From Chloroflexota bacterium (lineage in GTDB: Bacteria > Chloroflexota > Dehalococcoidia > SM23-28-2 > RBG-16-64-32): a DNA stretch of 7,996 nt. The position numbers and the translations under genes are program-made. Positions 1 to 7,788 of this stretch are shown here, piece by piece (the first letter of the stretch is position 1; every line of letters starts with the position of its first letter). The notes beneath the pieces are model-generated. The model was not told the DNA's origin and ran no database searches. It saw only the letters and a list, made by a program, of their open reading frames with translations. The stretch is from contig JADFTG010000044.1 in the NCBI GenBank assembly GCA_022560365.1, positions 1 through 7,996 on the forward strand, in the 5' to 3' direction.

Positions 1-285
1 CTCAAACTCCTCAGGCAGCGGGTCGAACACACTGACCATACCGAACCCGCCTTCCACCTCGATAACCAGCTCTATCTCCAGCTCTTCATCGGTCCACACC
101 ATGGTGGGAAAGCCGCGCCGGACAATCGACCGTACCTGGGGCGGGGTAAATAGCAGCCCCAATACCACTAAGGCCAAGATAGGTGTCATCAGAACCATCA
201 GCAACGAGTTGCCGCTGAGCAGACTCGTGACCAGCACAATTAAAGCGGTCCACAATAGGGAAATCAGCGCCAGATTTGGCCTCAT
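1..285 (-). CDS. DUF58-like membrane protein, N-terminal 95 residues (partial, runs off the left edge)
   Basis: An open frame of 95 codons starts at ATG 285-283 and continues past base 1 without a stop. The start overlaps the mreC stop codon as ATGA, which suggests translational coupling. The product begins with two hydrophobic helices (about residues 5-23 and 28-46), followed by a short basic stretch (VRSIVRRGF, 52-59). It then changes to an acidic beta-rich segment containing EELEIELVIEVEGG and FDPLPEEF. This layout, two N-terminal helices and then a beta-sandwich with a D-x-LP motif, is typical of the start of DUF58 proteins, which are often encoded with MoxR ATPases. The DUF58 core itself lies outside the window, so the family call is an inference. 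GC content is about 56%, lower than the 65-70% of the central genes. Role in this locus is unknown. Confidence 0.65.
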   Translation of the reverse strand, partial: MRPNLALISLLWTALIVLVTSLLSGNSLLMVLMTPILALVVLGLLFTPPQVRSIVRRGFPTMVWTDEELEIELVIEVEGGFGMVSVFDPLPEEFE

Positions 286-662
286 ACCGGGCTTCTCCGG
301 AAGTCGGTGGGAACCTCCACGGAGCCGACCACCTCCGCGATGACGGACCGCACTGGGTAATCCTCCAGGGCGTCCTCCAGCTCGGCGATGCGCAGGAGTA
401 CATCCTGCTGGTCTGCGAGCTGTGCCTGGAGGATCTCCACTTCTTCGCGCAGCCGCTCGTTCTCGCGGACGAGGTTGCCGCGGTTGACGATGCTGTCGTA
501 GATGTCGCCCAGGGGGCTGGCGGCGTCGCGCACGACCCTGTCTACGGGTGCGCTGACGGTGAGCGCCACGTTCTTGAAGGGGTCGAGCGCGTTCTCCTCA
601 GACAGGATGATCGTGGCGAAGCTCACCACCGTTAGTGTCGCGAACCACCAGACTACTCGCAT
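282..662 (-). CDS. mreC: Short MreC-like protein (N-terminal anchor and coiled coil only)
   Basis: The 126-residue product follows mreB by 47 bases on the same strand. It has one N-terminal membrane helix (about residues 4-20), then the region LDPFKNVALTVSAPVDRVV (26-44) that resembles the segment after the membrane helix in MreC. A heptad-like charged coiled coil follows (about 62-101, RENERLREEVEILQAQLADQ). The frame ends after VIAEVVGS (107-114), where MreC proteins normally enter the extracytoplasmic double beta-barrel domain. MreC is usually about 250-330 residues, so over half is missing. In other bacteria MreC is an elongasome scaffold that links MreB to penicillin-binding proteins through that beta domain. 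A working short form, a decayed gene, or a frameshift or assembly error are all possible. No beta-domain remnant is visible downstream, because the next gene starts inside the stop codon. Confidence 0.75.
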   Translation of the reverse strand: MRVVWWFATLTVVSFATIILSEENALDPFKNVALTVSAPVDRVVRDAASPLGDIYDSIVNRGNLVRENERLREEVEILQAQLADQQDVLLRIAELEDALEDYPVRSVIAEVVGSVEVPTDFRRSPV

Positions 663-709
663 CGTTATCTTCTATTCGAGGGCTGCCGGCGGCGTTCACC
701 AGCCACCCC

Positions 710-1774
710 CTACCGGGGTACTTTTCTTGTGTTCAGCCGCGCCTGGAGCTTCTGGAGGACCGCCGCCTCTTCCAGCACCTCCGCTGCGCCGCGCACGACG
801 CACGTCAGCGGCTCTTCAGCCACGTATACGGGGAATCGGGTGTCCTGAGCCAGCCGGCGGTCCAGACCGCGCACAAGCGCACCTCCGCCCGCCAGAATGA
901 TGCCCGTGCTCATGATGTCGGCGACGAGTTCCGGCGGTGTGATCTCGATCGTCTGCCGTACGGCGTCGACGATGGCGTTGGTCGAGCCGGCCATCGCATC
1001 ACGTATCTCGACGCTGCTGACCTCGACGGACTTGGGCAGACCGGTCGCCAGGTCGCGGCCCCTGAGCTCGATGTTCAGTTCCCGCTCCAGCGCGTAGGCG
1101 GAACCGGCTTCCAACTTCACTTCCTCGGACGTTCGCTCGCCGATCAGCATGTTATGCACCTGCCGGGCGTAGGAGACGATGTCCTGGTCCATCTCGTCGC
1201 CGGCTATGCGGATCGACGTTGAGACGACGATGCCGCCCATCGAGATCACGGCGACCTCCGTCGTGCCGCCACCAATGTCGACGATCATGCAGCCGCCGGG
1301 GTCCATCACGGGCAGGCCGGCGCCGATCGCCGCCGCCATCGGCTCCTCGATCAGAAAGGCGCCGCGCGCACCGGCGTTCAGCGCAGCGTCGTGCACGGCG
1401 CGCTTCTCAACCTCCGTGACGCCGGACGGGATACCGATGGCCACGCGCGGCCGCGGCAGTCCGAAGCCGCGGTGGTCGTGCACGGAGCGGATGAAGTAGT
1501 GCAGCATCTTCTCCGTGACGGCGAAGTCGGAGATGACGCCGTCGCGCAGAGGCCGGACGGCGACGATGTCCGAAGGCGTGCGGCCCACCATGCGCTTGGC
1601 CTCAGAGCCGATGGCAAGGATCTTCTTGTTCACGCGGTCAATAGCGACGACGGAGGGCTCGTCGATGACGATCCCTCGTCCCTTCACCATCACCAGCGTA
1701 TTTGCGGTCCCGAGGTCTATCGCTACGTCGTGAGAGAACAACCCCAGGATGGCGTTGAACGGGTTTATGGGCAA
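710..1774 (-). CDS. mreB: Rod shape-determining protein MreB (actin-like ATPase)
   Basis: MreB forms membrane-bound filaments that guide the cell-wall elongation machinery. The 354-residue product carries the actin-fold nucleotide motifs: phosphate-1 DLGTAN (20-25), IEEPMAAAIG (142-151) around the catalytic Glu, phosphate-2 DIGGGTTE (166-173), and the adenosine motif AGGGALVRG (295-303). I chose the TTG codon at 1774-1772. It is preceded by GGGAGG at 1785-1780 with a 5-base gap, and it puts the N-terminus (MPINPFNAILGLFSHDVAIDLG) where the family starts. The longer frame to an ATG at 1957 would add 61 residues unlike MreB and would run through the promoter. Length fits the usual 335-350. It is followed by mreC and a DUF58-like gene, probably in one transcript from the promoter at 1831-1860. 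Confidence 0.95.
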   Translation of the reverse strand: MPINPFNAILGLFSHDVAIDLGTANTLVMVKGRGIVIDEPSVVAIDRVNKKILAIGSEAKRMVGRTPSDIVAVRPLRDGVISDFAVTEKMLHYFIRSVHDHRGFGLPRPRVAIGIPSGVTEVEKRAVHDAALNAGARGAFLIEEPMAAAIGAGLPVMDPGGCMIVDIGGGTTEVAVISMGGIVVSTSIRIAGDEMDQDIVSYARQVHNMLIGERTSEEVKLEAGSAYALERELNIELRGRDLATGLPKSVEVSSVEIRDAMAGSTNAIVDAVRQTIEITPPELVADIMSTGIILAGGGALVRGLDRRLAQDTRFPVYVAEEPLTCVVRGAAEVLEEAAVLQKLQARLNTRKVPR

Positions 1775-1779
1775 CCTGG

Positions 1780-1785
1780 CCTCCC
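1780..1785 (-). promoter_or_regulatory. Shine-Dalgarno site that sets the TTG start of mreB
   Basis: GGGAGG on the minus strand lies 5 bases upstream of the TTG codon at 1774. It is the strongest ribosome-binding site in this part of the window and supports the non-ATG start. Confidence 0.7.
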
Positions 1786-1830
1786 AAGTGCGAACCAGCC
1801 GCGGGGCGCGCGGCGGCTCGTGCTTGTGCG

Positions 1831-1860
1831 ATTGTACCGAACGTAGCGTGTGGGCTGCAA
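1831..1860 (-). promoter_or_regulatory. Sigma-70-type promoter for mreB
   Basis: Reading the minus strand, TTGCAG (1860-1855) and TACAAT (1836-1831) are separated by 18 bases, close to the TTGACA/TATAAT consensus. Transcription would start near 1824, giving a leader of about 50 bases that contains the GGGAGG site. The site lies in the 145-base gap between the nuclease gene and mreB. Confidence 0.6.
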
Positions 1861-1919
1861 AGAACGGGGCGGGACGGCCATCAGTAGGTACAACGAGCAG
1901 AGCAGGCTTGCGGTTCTGG

Positions 1920-2750
1920 TCAGCGCAGCGATATGCGCCAACCGGCGGCGACGGCATCAGATTCAGCGCAGAACCAGCGCTCTCCGGCGGCTTCGTCGAT
2001 CACTGTCTGCTCGTAGAAGCCTCCGCCCGGCACGTGATAGATCTTCTCGCCGCTGCTAGTGCTGATGTTGCCTTTGATCACCGCCTCTGGCGTACCGGAG
2101 TACTCGCAGGCGCCTTCCGCTGGGCTGCCCGCAGGTGGCGGCGTCGGCGTCTCCAGGCAGACCGGGCCCCACAGACCGCGCCCCGCAGATCGCGCCGCTG
2201 CTTCCAGGCCGTCGAACAGCTCCTGGTGGCGGACGTCCGGTGGGTAGGCGCTGGACTGAGCGTAACCCTCGCGCACGAGGATCGCGTTGACCATCTCGCT
2301 GTCGTTCAGCCAGACGTAGCGGAGCAGCCGCCCGAACCTATCCGTATCGGAGACGTCCCCTTCTAACCCGACGATGAGCCCTTCGACAAGAGCCTTGTTG
2401 GCGGCGCTCGCCTCTTCGCCGAAGCAGCCGACGGGCCGCCGCGGGTCGACCGTCTCCGGCGTATCGATGCCGATGTAGCGCACTTTGTGCGTCTCGCCCT
2501 CGATCTCGACTTCGATCGTGTCTCCATCAATGACGCGGATGACTGTCGCCGGCGTCGTGCCGTCCGGGAACGGGAGCCGCATCGTGGGCGTAGGGCTGAC
2601 CGCAGCCGTGGTTGCCGTTGTCGTGGCCCCGGACGTGCCCTGCGAGGGCGTCTCGTCGTCGCAGGCCGCGAGTGCGAACAGCGCCAGCACGGTGGCTGCG
2701 ATTGCCAGGACGATTGTCGTGGTGGCGGTCCGCGGACCGCCCCTACGCAT
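1920..2750 (-). CDS. Secreted thermonuclease-family (SNase-like) lipoprotein
   Basis: This is a predicted exported, calcium-dependent phosphodiesterase anchored by a lipid. The 276-residue product starts with a basic segment and a hydrophobic signal ending in the lipobox LAAC (Cys30). A Thr/Ser/Pro linker follows (31-60). The nuclease domain (about 66-197) keeps the residues known from staphylococcal nuclease: DGDT (75-78, calcium site), Arg91 with DTPE (96-99, general base Glu99), and Arg141 in DRFGR. A Pro-rich linker (201-209) leads to a C-terminal module (about 215-273) with CEY, IKGNIS, EKIYHVPGG, GERWFC and AAGW. I recognise this tail as a recurring partner of such nucleases, function unknown to me. 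The ATG shares one base with the stop of the upstream excalibur gene (TGATG), so the pair is probably co-translated. Likely roles are extracellular DNA scavenging or turnover; that is inference. Confidence 0.9.
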   Translation of the reverse strand: MRRGGPRTATTTIVLAIAATVLALFALAACDDETPSQGTSGATTTATTAAVSPTPTMRLPFPDGTTPATVIRVIDGDTIEVEIEGETHKVRYIGIDTPETVDPRRPVGCFGEEASAANKALVEGLIVGLEGDVSDTDRFGRLLRYVWLNDSEMVNAILVREGYAQSSAYPPDVRHQELFDGLEAAARSAGRGLWGPVCLETPTPPPAGSPAEGACEYSGTPEAVIKGNISTSSGEKIYHVPGGGFYEQTVIDEAAGERWFCAESDAVAAGWRISLR

Positions 2751-3277
2751 CAGGATTCGCAGCCAACGCCGTCTTTGTTTCCGTCGAACTTGTGCGGGTC
2801 AGGTTGGAGCACCGTGAAGTCAGTGTAGGGGACGTCGGCACAGTTAAGGTCGGGCGGAGGCGGCTTGATGCAGACGGTCGGATAGGATGGATCACAGTTG
2901 GATCCTGGCGTTGTGGCTACAGGCGTCGGTGGTTGAGTCGGTGCCTGCGTCGGTGCCGCTGTTGGCGGCTGCGGCGGCGCTGCAGTTGGGGCGGCCGTTG
3001 GCGAAGCGCTTGGCGTTGGCGTGGCCGTTGTGCTTGCTGTTGCCGTGAGAGAGGCGGTGGGCGAAGCCGTCGCTGACTGGGTGCCCGTCTCAGAGACCGA
3101 AGCGGTCGGTGTCGGTGTTAGCGTAGCCGTACCGTTCTCGGACTCGTCGTCTCCGCCGCCGGTCGCGGACGCTATGATGACCAGGAGGATGAAGCCCGTG
3201 ACGCCAAGCGCCCCGCCCTTCCACCACCACGAAAGCGCCCAGAAGCGCTCCCACGCTTTTCTCAGCTCTTCGATCAT
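2750..3277 (-). CDS. Membrane-anchored protein with Thr/Pro-rich stalk and C-terminal excalibur domain
   Basis: The 175-residue product has a Trp-rich juxtamembrane N-terminus (WERFWALSWWWKG, 9-21) and one membrane helix (about 22-37). An acidic patch (43-47) precedes a stalk of about 75 residues made almost only of Thr, Pro, Ala, Ser and Gln (50-124). The C-terminus (about 128-175) is an excalibur-type domain: Cys128 and Cys136, NCADV, and the ending DGNKDGVGCES. This ending matches the calcium-loop pattern DxDxDGxxCE, with Asn in place of the middle Asp. Excalibur domains are short extracellular modules often fused or adjacent to staphylococcal-nuclease domains, and here the nuclease is the next gene with a one-base overlap. 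Start ATG 3277 has a good ribosome site (GAGGGGG, 3290-3284) six bases upstream. The stalk suggests surface display, possibly O-glycosylated. The function is not known. Confidence 0.85.
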   Translation of the reverse strand: MIEELRKAWERFWALSWWWKGGALGVTGFILLVIIASATGGGDDESENGTATLTPTPTASVSETGTQSATASPTASLTATASTTATPTPSASPTAAPTAAPPQPPTAAPTQAPTQPPTPVATTPGSNCDPSYPTVCIKPPPPDLNCADVPYTDFTVLQPDPHKFDGNKDGVGCES

Positions 3278-3308
3278 CGCGTACCCCCTCGTGAGAATTG
3301 AGGGTGTA

Positions 3309-3314
3309 AGTATA
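3309..3314 (-). promoter_or_regulatory. Possible -10 element for the excalibur/nuclease pair
   Basis: The minus strand reads TATACT at 3314-3309, 31 bases upstream of the ATG at 3277, in the 54-base gap after ligA. No clear -35 box is seen at 16-18 bases, where the sequence falls at the end of ligA. The leader would include the GAGGGGG site. Confidence 0.4.
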
Positions 3315-3331
3315 CCGTAGCCGCACGTGGC

Positions 3332-5377
<2,046 letters not shown>

Positions 5378-5442
5378 TTACGACGCTCGCCAAAGGGGAA
5401 CGCCGCCGCGACGCGCGTAATTCGGTCGTCATGCGCGTGCGT

Positions 5443-5448
5443 TATCCT
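5443..5448 (+). promoter_or_regulatory. Likely -10 element for a leaderless acetyltransferase transcript
   Basis: TATCCT ends 8 bases before the ATG at 5457, so transcription would begin at or within a base or two of the start codon. The sequence between has no purine-rich ribosome site. A -35 box is weak (TTCGGT at 5421-5426). Confidence 0.45.
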
Positions 5449-5456
5449 TCGGCACT

Positions 5457-5960
5457 ATGAGCGCGATAGTCCACTCGGCGACCGAAGCCGACGTGCCGGC
5501 GATCCTCGACATCTACAACGAGGCGATCCTGCACACGACGGCGACCTTCGACATCGAGCCGCAGACACTCGACGAGCGGTTGCAGTGGTTCCGCGAGACC
5601 AGGCCCCCGCATTGCGTGATCGTCGCCGAGGACGAGGGGCAGGTGGTCGGCTGGGGCTGCCTGCGGGGCTTCCGGTCCAGGGTCGCCTATCGCTTCACGG
5701 CGGAAGACTCGGTCTACATTCACGAGGAGCACCGCGGCAGCGGCGTTGGCACGCTGCTGCTGGCCGAGCTCATCGAGCGGGCGAAAGAGGGCGGCTTCCA
5801 CTCGGTGATGGCCGGCATGACTGAGGGCAACCCGGCGAGCGAGGCTCTGCACAGGCGTTTCGGCTTCGCCGAGGCCGGGCGCGAGCGGGAGGTCGGGTAC
5901 AAGTTCGAGCGCTGGCTGGACGTCGTCTGGATGCAGCTGATGCTGCCGCCGGGCGAGTGA
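5457..5960 (+). CDS. GNAT N-acetyltransferase, phosphinothricin/methionine-sulfoximine type
   Basis: The 167-residue product is a single GNAT domain. It opens with a beta strand and helix (VHSATEADVPAILDIYNEAI), then the TATFDIEPQTLDER region that is typical of the phosphinothricin (PAT) and MnaT/YncA branch. The acetyl-CoA pyrophosphate loop is HRGSGVG (92-98), preceded by SVYIHEE (85-91). The C-terminal half has MTEGNPASEALHRRFGF (121-137) and the subfamily-type ending GYKFERWLDVVWMQL. Family members acetylate the amino group of glutamate analogues such as phosphinothricin or methionine sulfoximine, using acetyl-CoA in the cytoplasm. Natural substrates are usually uncertain, and resistance should not be assumed. 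It is divergent from ligA and 43 bases upstream of hisH. No ribosome site is seen before the ATG, in line with a leaderless message. Confidence 0.88.
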   Translation: MSAIVHSATEADVPAILDIYNEAILHTTATFDIEPQTLDERLQWFRETRPPHCVIVAEDEGQVVGWGCLRGFRSRVAYRFTAEDSVYIHEEHRGSGVGTLLLAELIERAKEGGFHSVMAGMTEGNPASEALHRRFGFAEAGREREVGYKFERWLDVVWMQLMLPPGE

Positions 5961-5988
5961 CTGGCGTCACAGCCTGCGTTCGGCTGCG

Positions 5989-5997
5989 TGCTACAAT
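5989..5997 (+). promoter_or_regulatory. Extended -10 promoter for hisH, leaderless arrangement
   Basis: TGCTACAAT is an extended -10 element (TGn plus TACAAT). It ends 6 bases before the GTG start at 6004, so the predicted transcript begins at the start codon. No Shine-Dalgarno sequence is present. A small inverted repeat (CAGCC/GGCTG, 5970-5974 and 5982-5986) lies just upstream, but it has no T-run directly after the stem. Confidence 0.55.
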
Positions 5998-6003
5998 TTT
6001 CGC

Positions 6004-6627
6004 GTGAAACTGGTCATCGTTGACTACGGCGCGGGCAACCTTCACTCGGTTGCCAAGGCGGTGGCGAGCCAGGGCGTGCGGGCCCTCGTCACGTCCTCGG
6101 CGCGCTACCTGGACGACGCCGACGCGGTGATCGTACCGGGCGTCGGGGCGGCGGCTGACACGATGGCGAACTTGCGCAAACACGAGCTCATCGAGCCGAT
6201 CCGCGAGTATATCGACTCCGGGCGCCCGTTCCTGGGCGTGTGTATGGGCCAGCAGGCGCTGTTCGACGTCAGCGAGGAAGGCGGGGAGCACGAATGCCTC
6301 GGCGTGCTGCCCGGGCGAGTGGTACGCCTGCCGGGCGGCCTCAAGGTGCCGCACATGGGCTGGAACCGGGTGCACATCACGCGCGACCACCCGATCTTCG
6401 AGGGCATCGACGACGGCGCCTACTTCTACTTCGTGCACTCCTACTTCCCGCAGCCGGACGATCCGGCCGTCGTCATCGGTGAGACGGACTACGGGATCAG
6501 GTTCGCCTCGGTGGTGGCGCGCGACAACGTCGTGGCCACGCAGTTCCACCCGGAGAAAAGCGGCGACAACGGGCTCAAGCTGTACGGGAACTTCCTGCGC
6601 GTCGCTCAGGGAGCGACGGTGGCGTGA
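6004..6627 (+). CDS. hisH: Imidazole glycerol phosphate synthase, glutaminase subunit HisH
   Basis: HisH hydrolyses glutamine and passes ammonia to HisF, which makes imidazole glycerol phosphate and AICAR from PRFAR in histidine synthesis. The 207-residue product is a class I glutamine amidotransferase of usual length. It starts with VDYGAGNLHSV (6-16), has the oxyanion-loop motif PGVGA (45-49), the nucleophile elbow GVCMGQQ (Cys80), PHMGWNRV (116-123), and FHPEKSG with the catalytic His182 and Glu184. The GTG start is set by the extended -10 element just upstream. Its stop overlaps the start of the 2TM gene (GTGA). Asp codons are almost all GAC (14 of 15) and all eight His codons are CAC, which makes it a useful reference for the change inside hisA. 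hisA and hisF lie downstream. Confidence 0.96.
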   Translation: MKLVIVDYGAGNLHSVAKAVASQGVRALVTSSARYLDDADAVIVPGVGAAADTMANLRKHELIEPIREYIDSGRPFLGVCMGQQALFDVSEEGGEHECLGVLPGRVVRLPGGLKVPHMGWNRVHITRDHPIFEGIDDGAYFYFVHSYFPQPDDPAVVIGETDYGIRFASVVARDNVVATQFHPEKSGDNGLKLYGNFLRVAQGATVA

Positions 6628-6983
6628 CGACGATTCAGGACGACGAAGGGTTCGAGGGAGTGGAGTTCGATACGCCGGTCGGTACGTTCCGGGCCGGGCG
6701 CTCCCACGAGGATGACGAGTACCGTGCCGCGCGACGCGCCGTGCGCAGACGGATGGGGTTCTTCCGCCACCTCTCGACCTACGTGACGGTGATCGCCGGG
6801 CTACTGGTGATCGATGTCGTGACGGGCCTGGAGGAGTTCTGGGTGCAGTGGGTGGCGCTGGTCTGGGGCGTCATCCTTGGCGTGCACCTGGTCAACGTAT
6901 TCCTCTTCGACTCTCTCCTCGGGCGCGCAGCGGAACGCCGAATGATTGAACGAGAGCTGCGAAAACGCGACGGCGGCGGGTAG
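6624..6983 (+). CDS. Small 2TM-domain membrane protein between hisH and hisA
   Basis: The 119-residue product starts at GTG 6624, overlapping the hisH stop by four bases. AGGGAG (6608-6613) lies 10 bases upstream and could serve as ribosome site. The first 35 residues are acidic and hydrophilic. A basic helix follows (RAARRAVRRRMGFFRHL, 34-50), then two membrane helices (about 51-67 and 74-96) and a charged C-terminal tail. The pattern of Arg-rich helix, FxxHLxxYV and a WGVILGVHL segment in the second helix matches the 2TM domain family (PF13239), known elsewhere as a stand-alone protein or attached to histidine kinases. It has no known part in histidine synthesis. Its place in the cluster, translationally coupled to hisH, suggests co-expression rather than a shared pathway. 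Confidence 0.8.
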   Translation: MTTIQDDEGFEGVEFDTPVGTFRAGRSHEDDEYRAARRAVRRRMGFFRHLSTYVTVIAGLLVIDVVTGLEEFWVQWVALVWGVILGVHLVNVFLFDSLLGRAAERRMIERELRKRDGGG

Positions 6984-7059
6984 GAAATCGTACCTTCTCA
7001 CATAAGTAACCACGCTCGAAGGCCCGTTTAGTTGCGGGTAATCATGGCAAAATAACCCC

Positions 7060-7788
7060 GTGGAGATAATTCCGGCGATCGACATTCGCGGCGGCCGTTG
7101 CGTGCGCCTCGATCAGGGTGACTACGACCGCGAGACCGTATTCGACGACGATCCGGTGGCGGTGGCCCGGCGCTGGGAAAAGGCCGGCGCCAGGCGCCTT
7201 CACGTCGTCGACCTCGACGGCGCCTTTGCGGGCGAATCGGTCAATGGCGAGGCCGTACAGGCGATCGTCAAAGCCTTTCCCGGCCATGTCCAGCTGGGTG
7301 GCGGCATCCGGAAAGCAGAGAATGTCGAGCGTTGGTTCGACCTGGGCGTGTCGCGCGTGGGGATCGGCACGGCGGCGCTGGAGAATCCCGACTTCGTGCG
7401 CGACATGGCCAAGGCCTATCCGGGCGGCATTGTCGTCGCGGTCGATGCGAAGGACGGCATGGTCGCGACGCGTGGCTGGGCCGACGTGTCGGACGTGTCT
7501 GTCGAGGACCTTGCCCGCCGGTTCGAGGATGCGGGCGTGGCGGCGCTGCTGTTCACCGATGTGGGCCGCGACGGATTGCTCAAGGGCTGCAACGTGCCCG
7601 CGACCGTCGATCTCGCCCGCGCGGTGCGCATCCCGGTCATCGCCAGCGGTGGCGTTGCCGGGATCGGCGATATCCACATGCTGGCGTTGCATCATCAGGA
7701 TGGGGTGGAGGGCGTCATCACCGGCCGCGCGCTCTATGACGGGCGGCTCGATCTGGCGGCGGCGCTGTCAGTGGCGGCCGCCGCATGA
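7060..7788 (+). CDS. hisA: Phosphoribosylformimino-AICAR phosphate isomerase HisA (hybrid-looking)
   Basis: HisA opens the ribose ring of ProFAR to PRFAR, the substrate of HisH-HisF. The 242-residue (beta/alpha)8 barrel is complete: catalytic Asp8 in IPAIDI and Asp129 in VVAVDAKDG, first phosphate site GGGIR (80-84), TDVGRDG (166-172), and second phosphate site ASGGV (195-199) plus ITGRALYDG (220-228). The GTG start at 7060 fits the family N-terminus; no ribosome site is visible before it, and CAAAAT (7048-7053) could be a weak -10 box of a leaderless message. The protein seems to have two origins. Residues 1 to about 54 look like Chloroflexota HisA, and from about [11 protein letters not shown] (55-65) to the end they look alphaproteobacterial (sphingomonad-like). 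Codon use changes at about the same point. The stop overlaps hisF by four bases (ATGA). Confidence 0.95.
   Translation: MEIIPAIDIRGGRCVRLDQGDYDRETVFDDDPVAVARRWEKAGARRLHVVDLDGAFAGESVNGEAVQAIVKAFPGHVQLGGGIRKAENVERWFDLGVSRVGIGTAALENPDFVRDMAKAYPGGIVVAVDAKDGMVATRGWADVSDVSVEDLARRFEDAGVAALLFTDVGRDGLLKGCNVPATVDLARAVRIPVIASGGVAGIGDIHMLALHHQDGVEGVITGRALYDGRLDLAAALSVAAAA
7198..7236 (+). other. Candidate junction of two DNA origins inside hisA
   Basis: The strongly conserved stretch encoding LHVVDLDGA (residues 47-55) marks the likely switch point. Up to here, codon use follows the upstream genes: 7 GAC and 2 GAT for Asp in the first 54 hisA codons. After it, through the hisF fragment, Asp is 14 GAC and 11 GAT, and His is 4 CAT and 2 CAC, against none of 8 CAT in hisH. 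A conserved stretch is where either homologous recombination or a false assembly join would be expected. Confidence 0.5.

Noticed and set aside
86..403. 105-codon minus-strand open frame at the left end
   Set aside because: It runs in another frame across the end of mreC and the start of the DUF58-like gene. The frame starting at 285 has a plausible membrane and beta layout, while this one has none.
1775..1957. Longer mreB start at the ATG at 1957, adding 61 residues
   Set aside because: The extra residues do not resemble MreB, they overlap a good promoter (1831-1860), and the TTG at 1774 has GGGAGG five bases upstream.
2930..3110. Repeat-rich stretch considered as a CRISPR array or tandem repeat element
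   Set aside because: The near-repeats are short, irregular and in frame, and are explained by the Thr/Pro/Ala stalk of the excalibur protein.
5457..5960. Acetyltransferase as a dedicated antibiotic or herbicide resistance gene
   Set aside because: The subfamily is widespread in chromosomes, its native substrates are unclear, and there is no mobile or resistance context here.
5970..5986. Inverted repeat CAGCC/GGCTG as a terminator of the acetyltransferase gene
   Set aside because: The stem is only 5 bp with a 7-base loop and has no T-run directly after it; it lies just upstream of the hisH -10 element and can be chance.
5770..6549. 259-codon minus-strand open frame across the acetyltransferase and hisH
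   Set aside because: It is the complement of two well-supported genes with a low-complexity Arg/Ala/Val/His-rich composition and no recognisable motif.
7042..7695. 217-codon minus-strand open frame opposite hisA
   Set aside because: It is a shadow of hisA, whose catalytic and phosphate-binding motifs are complete on the plus strand.
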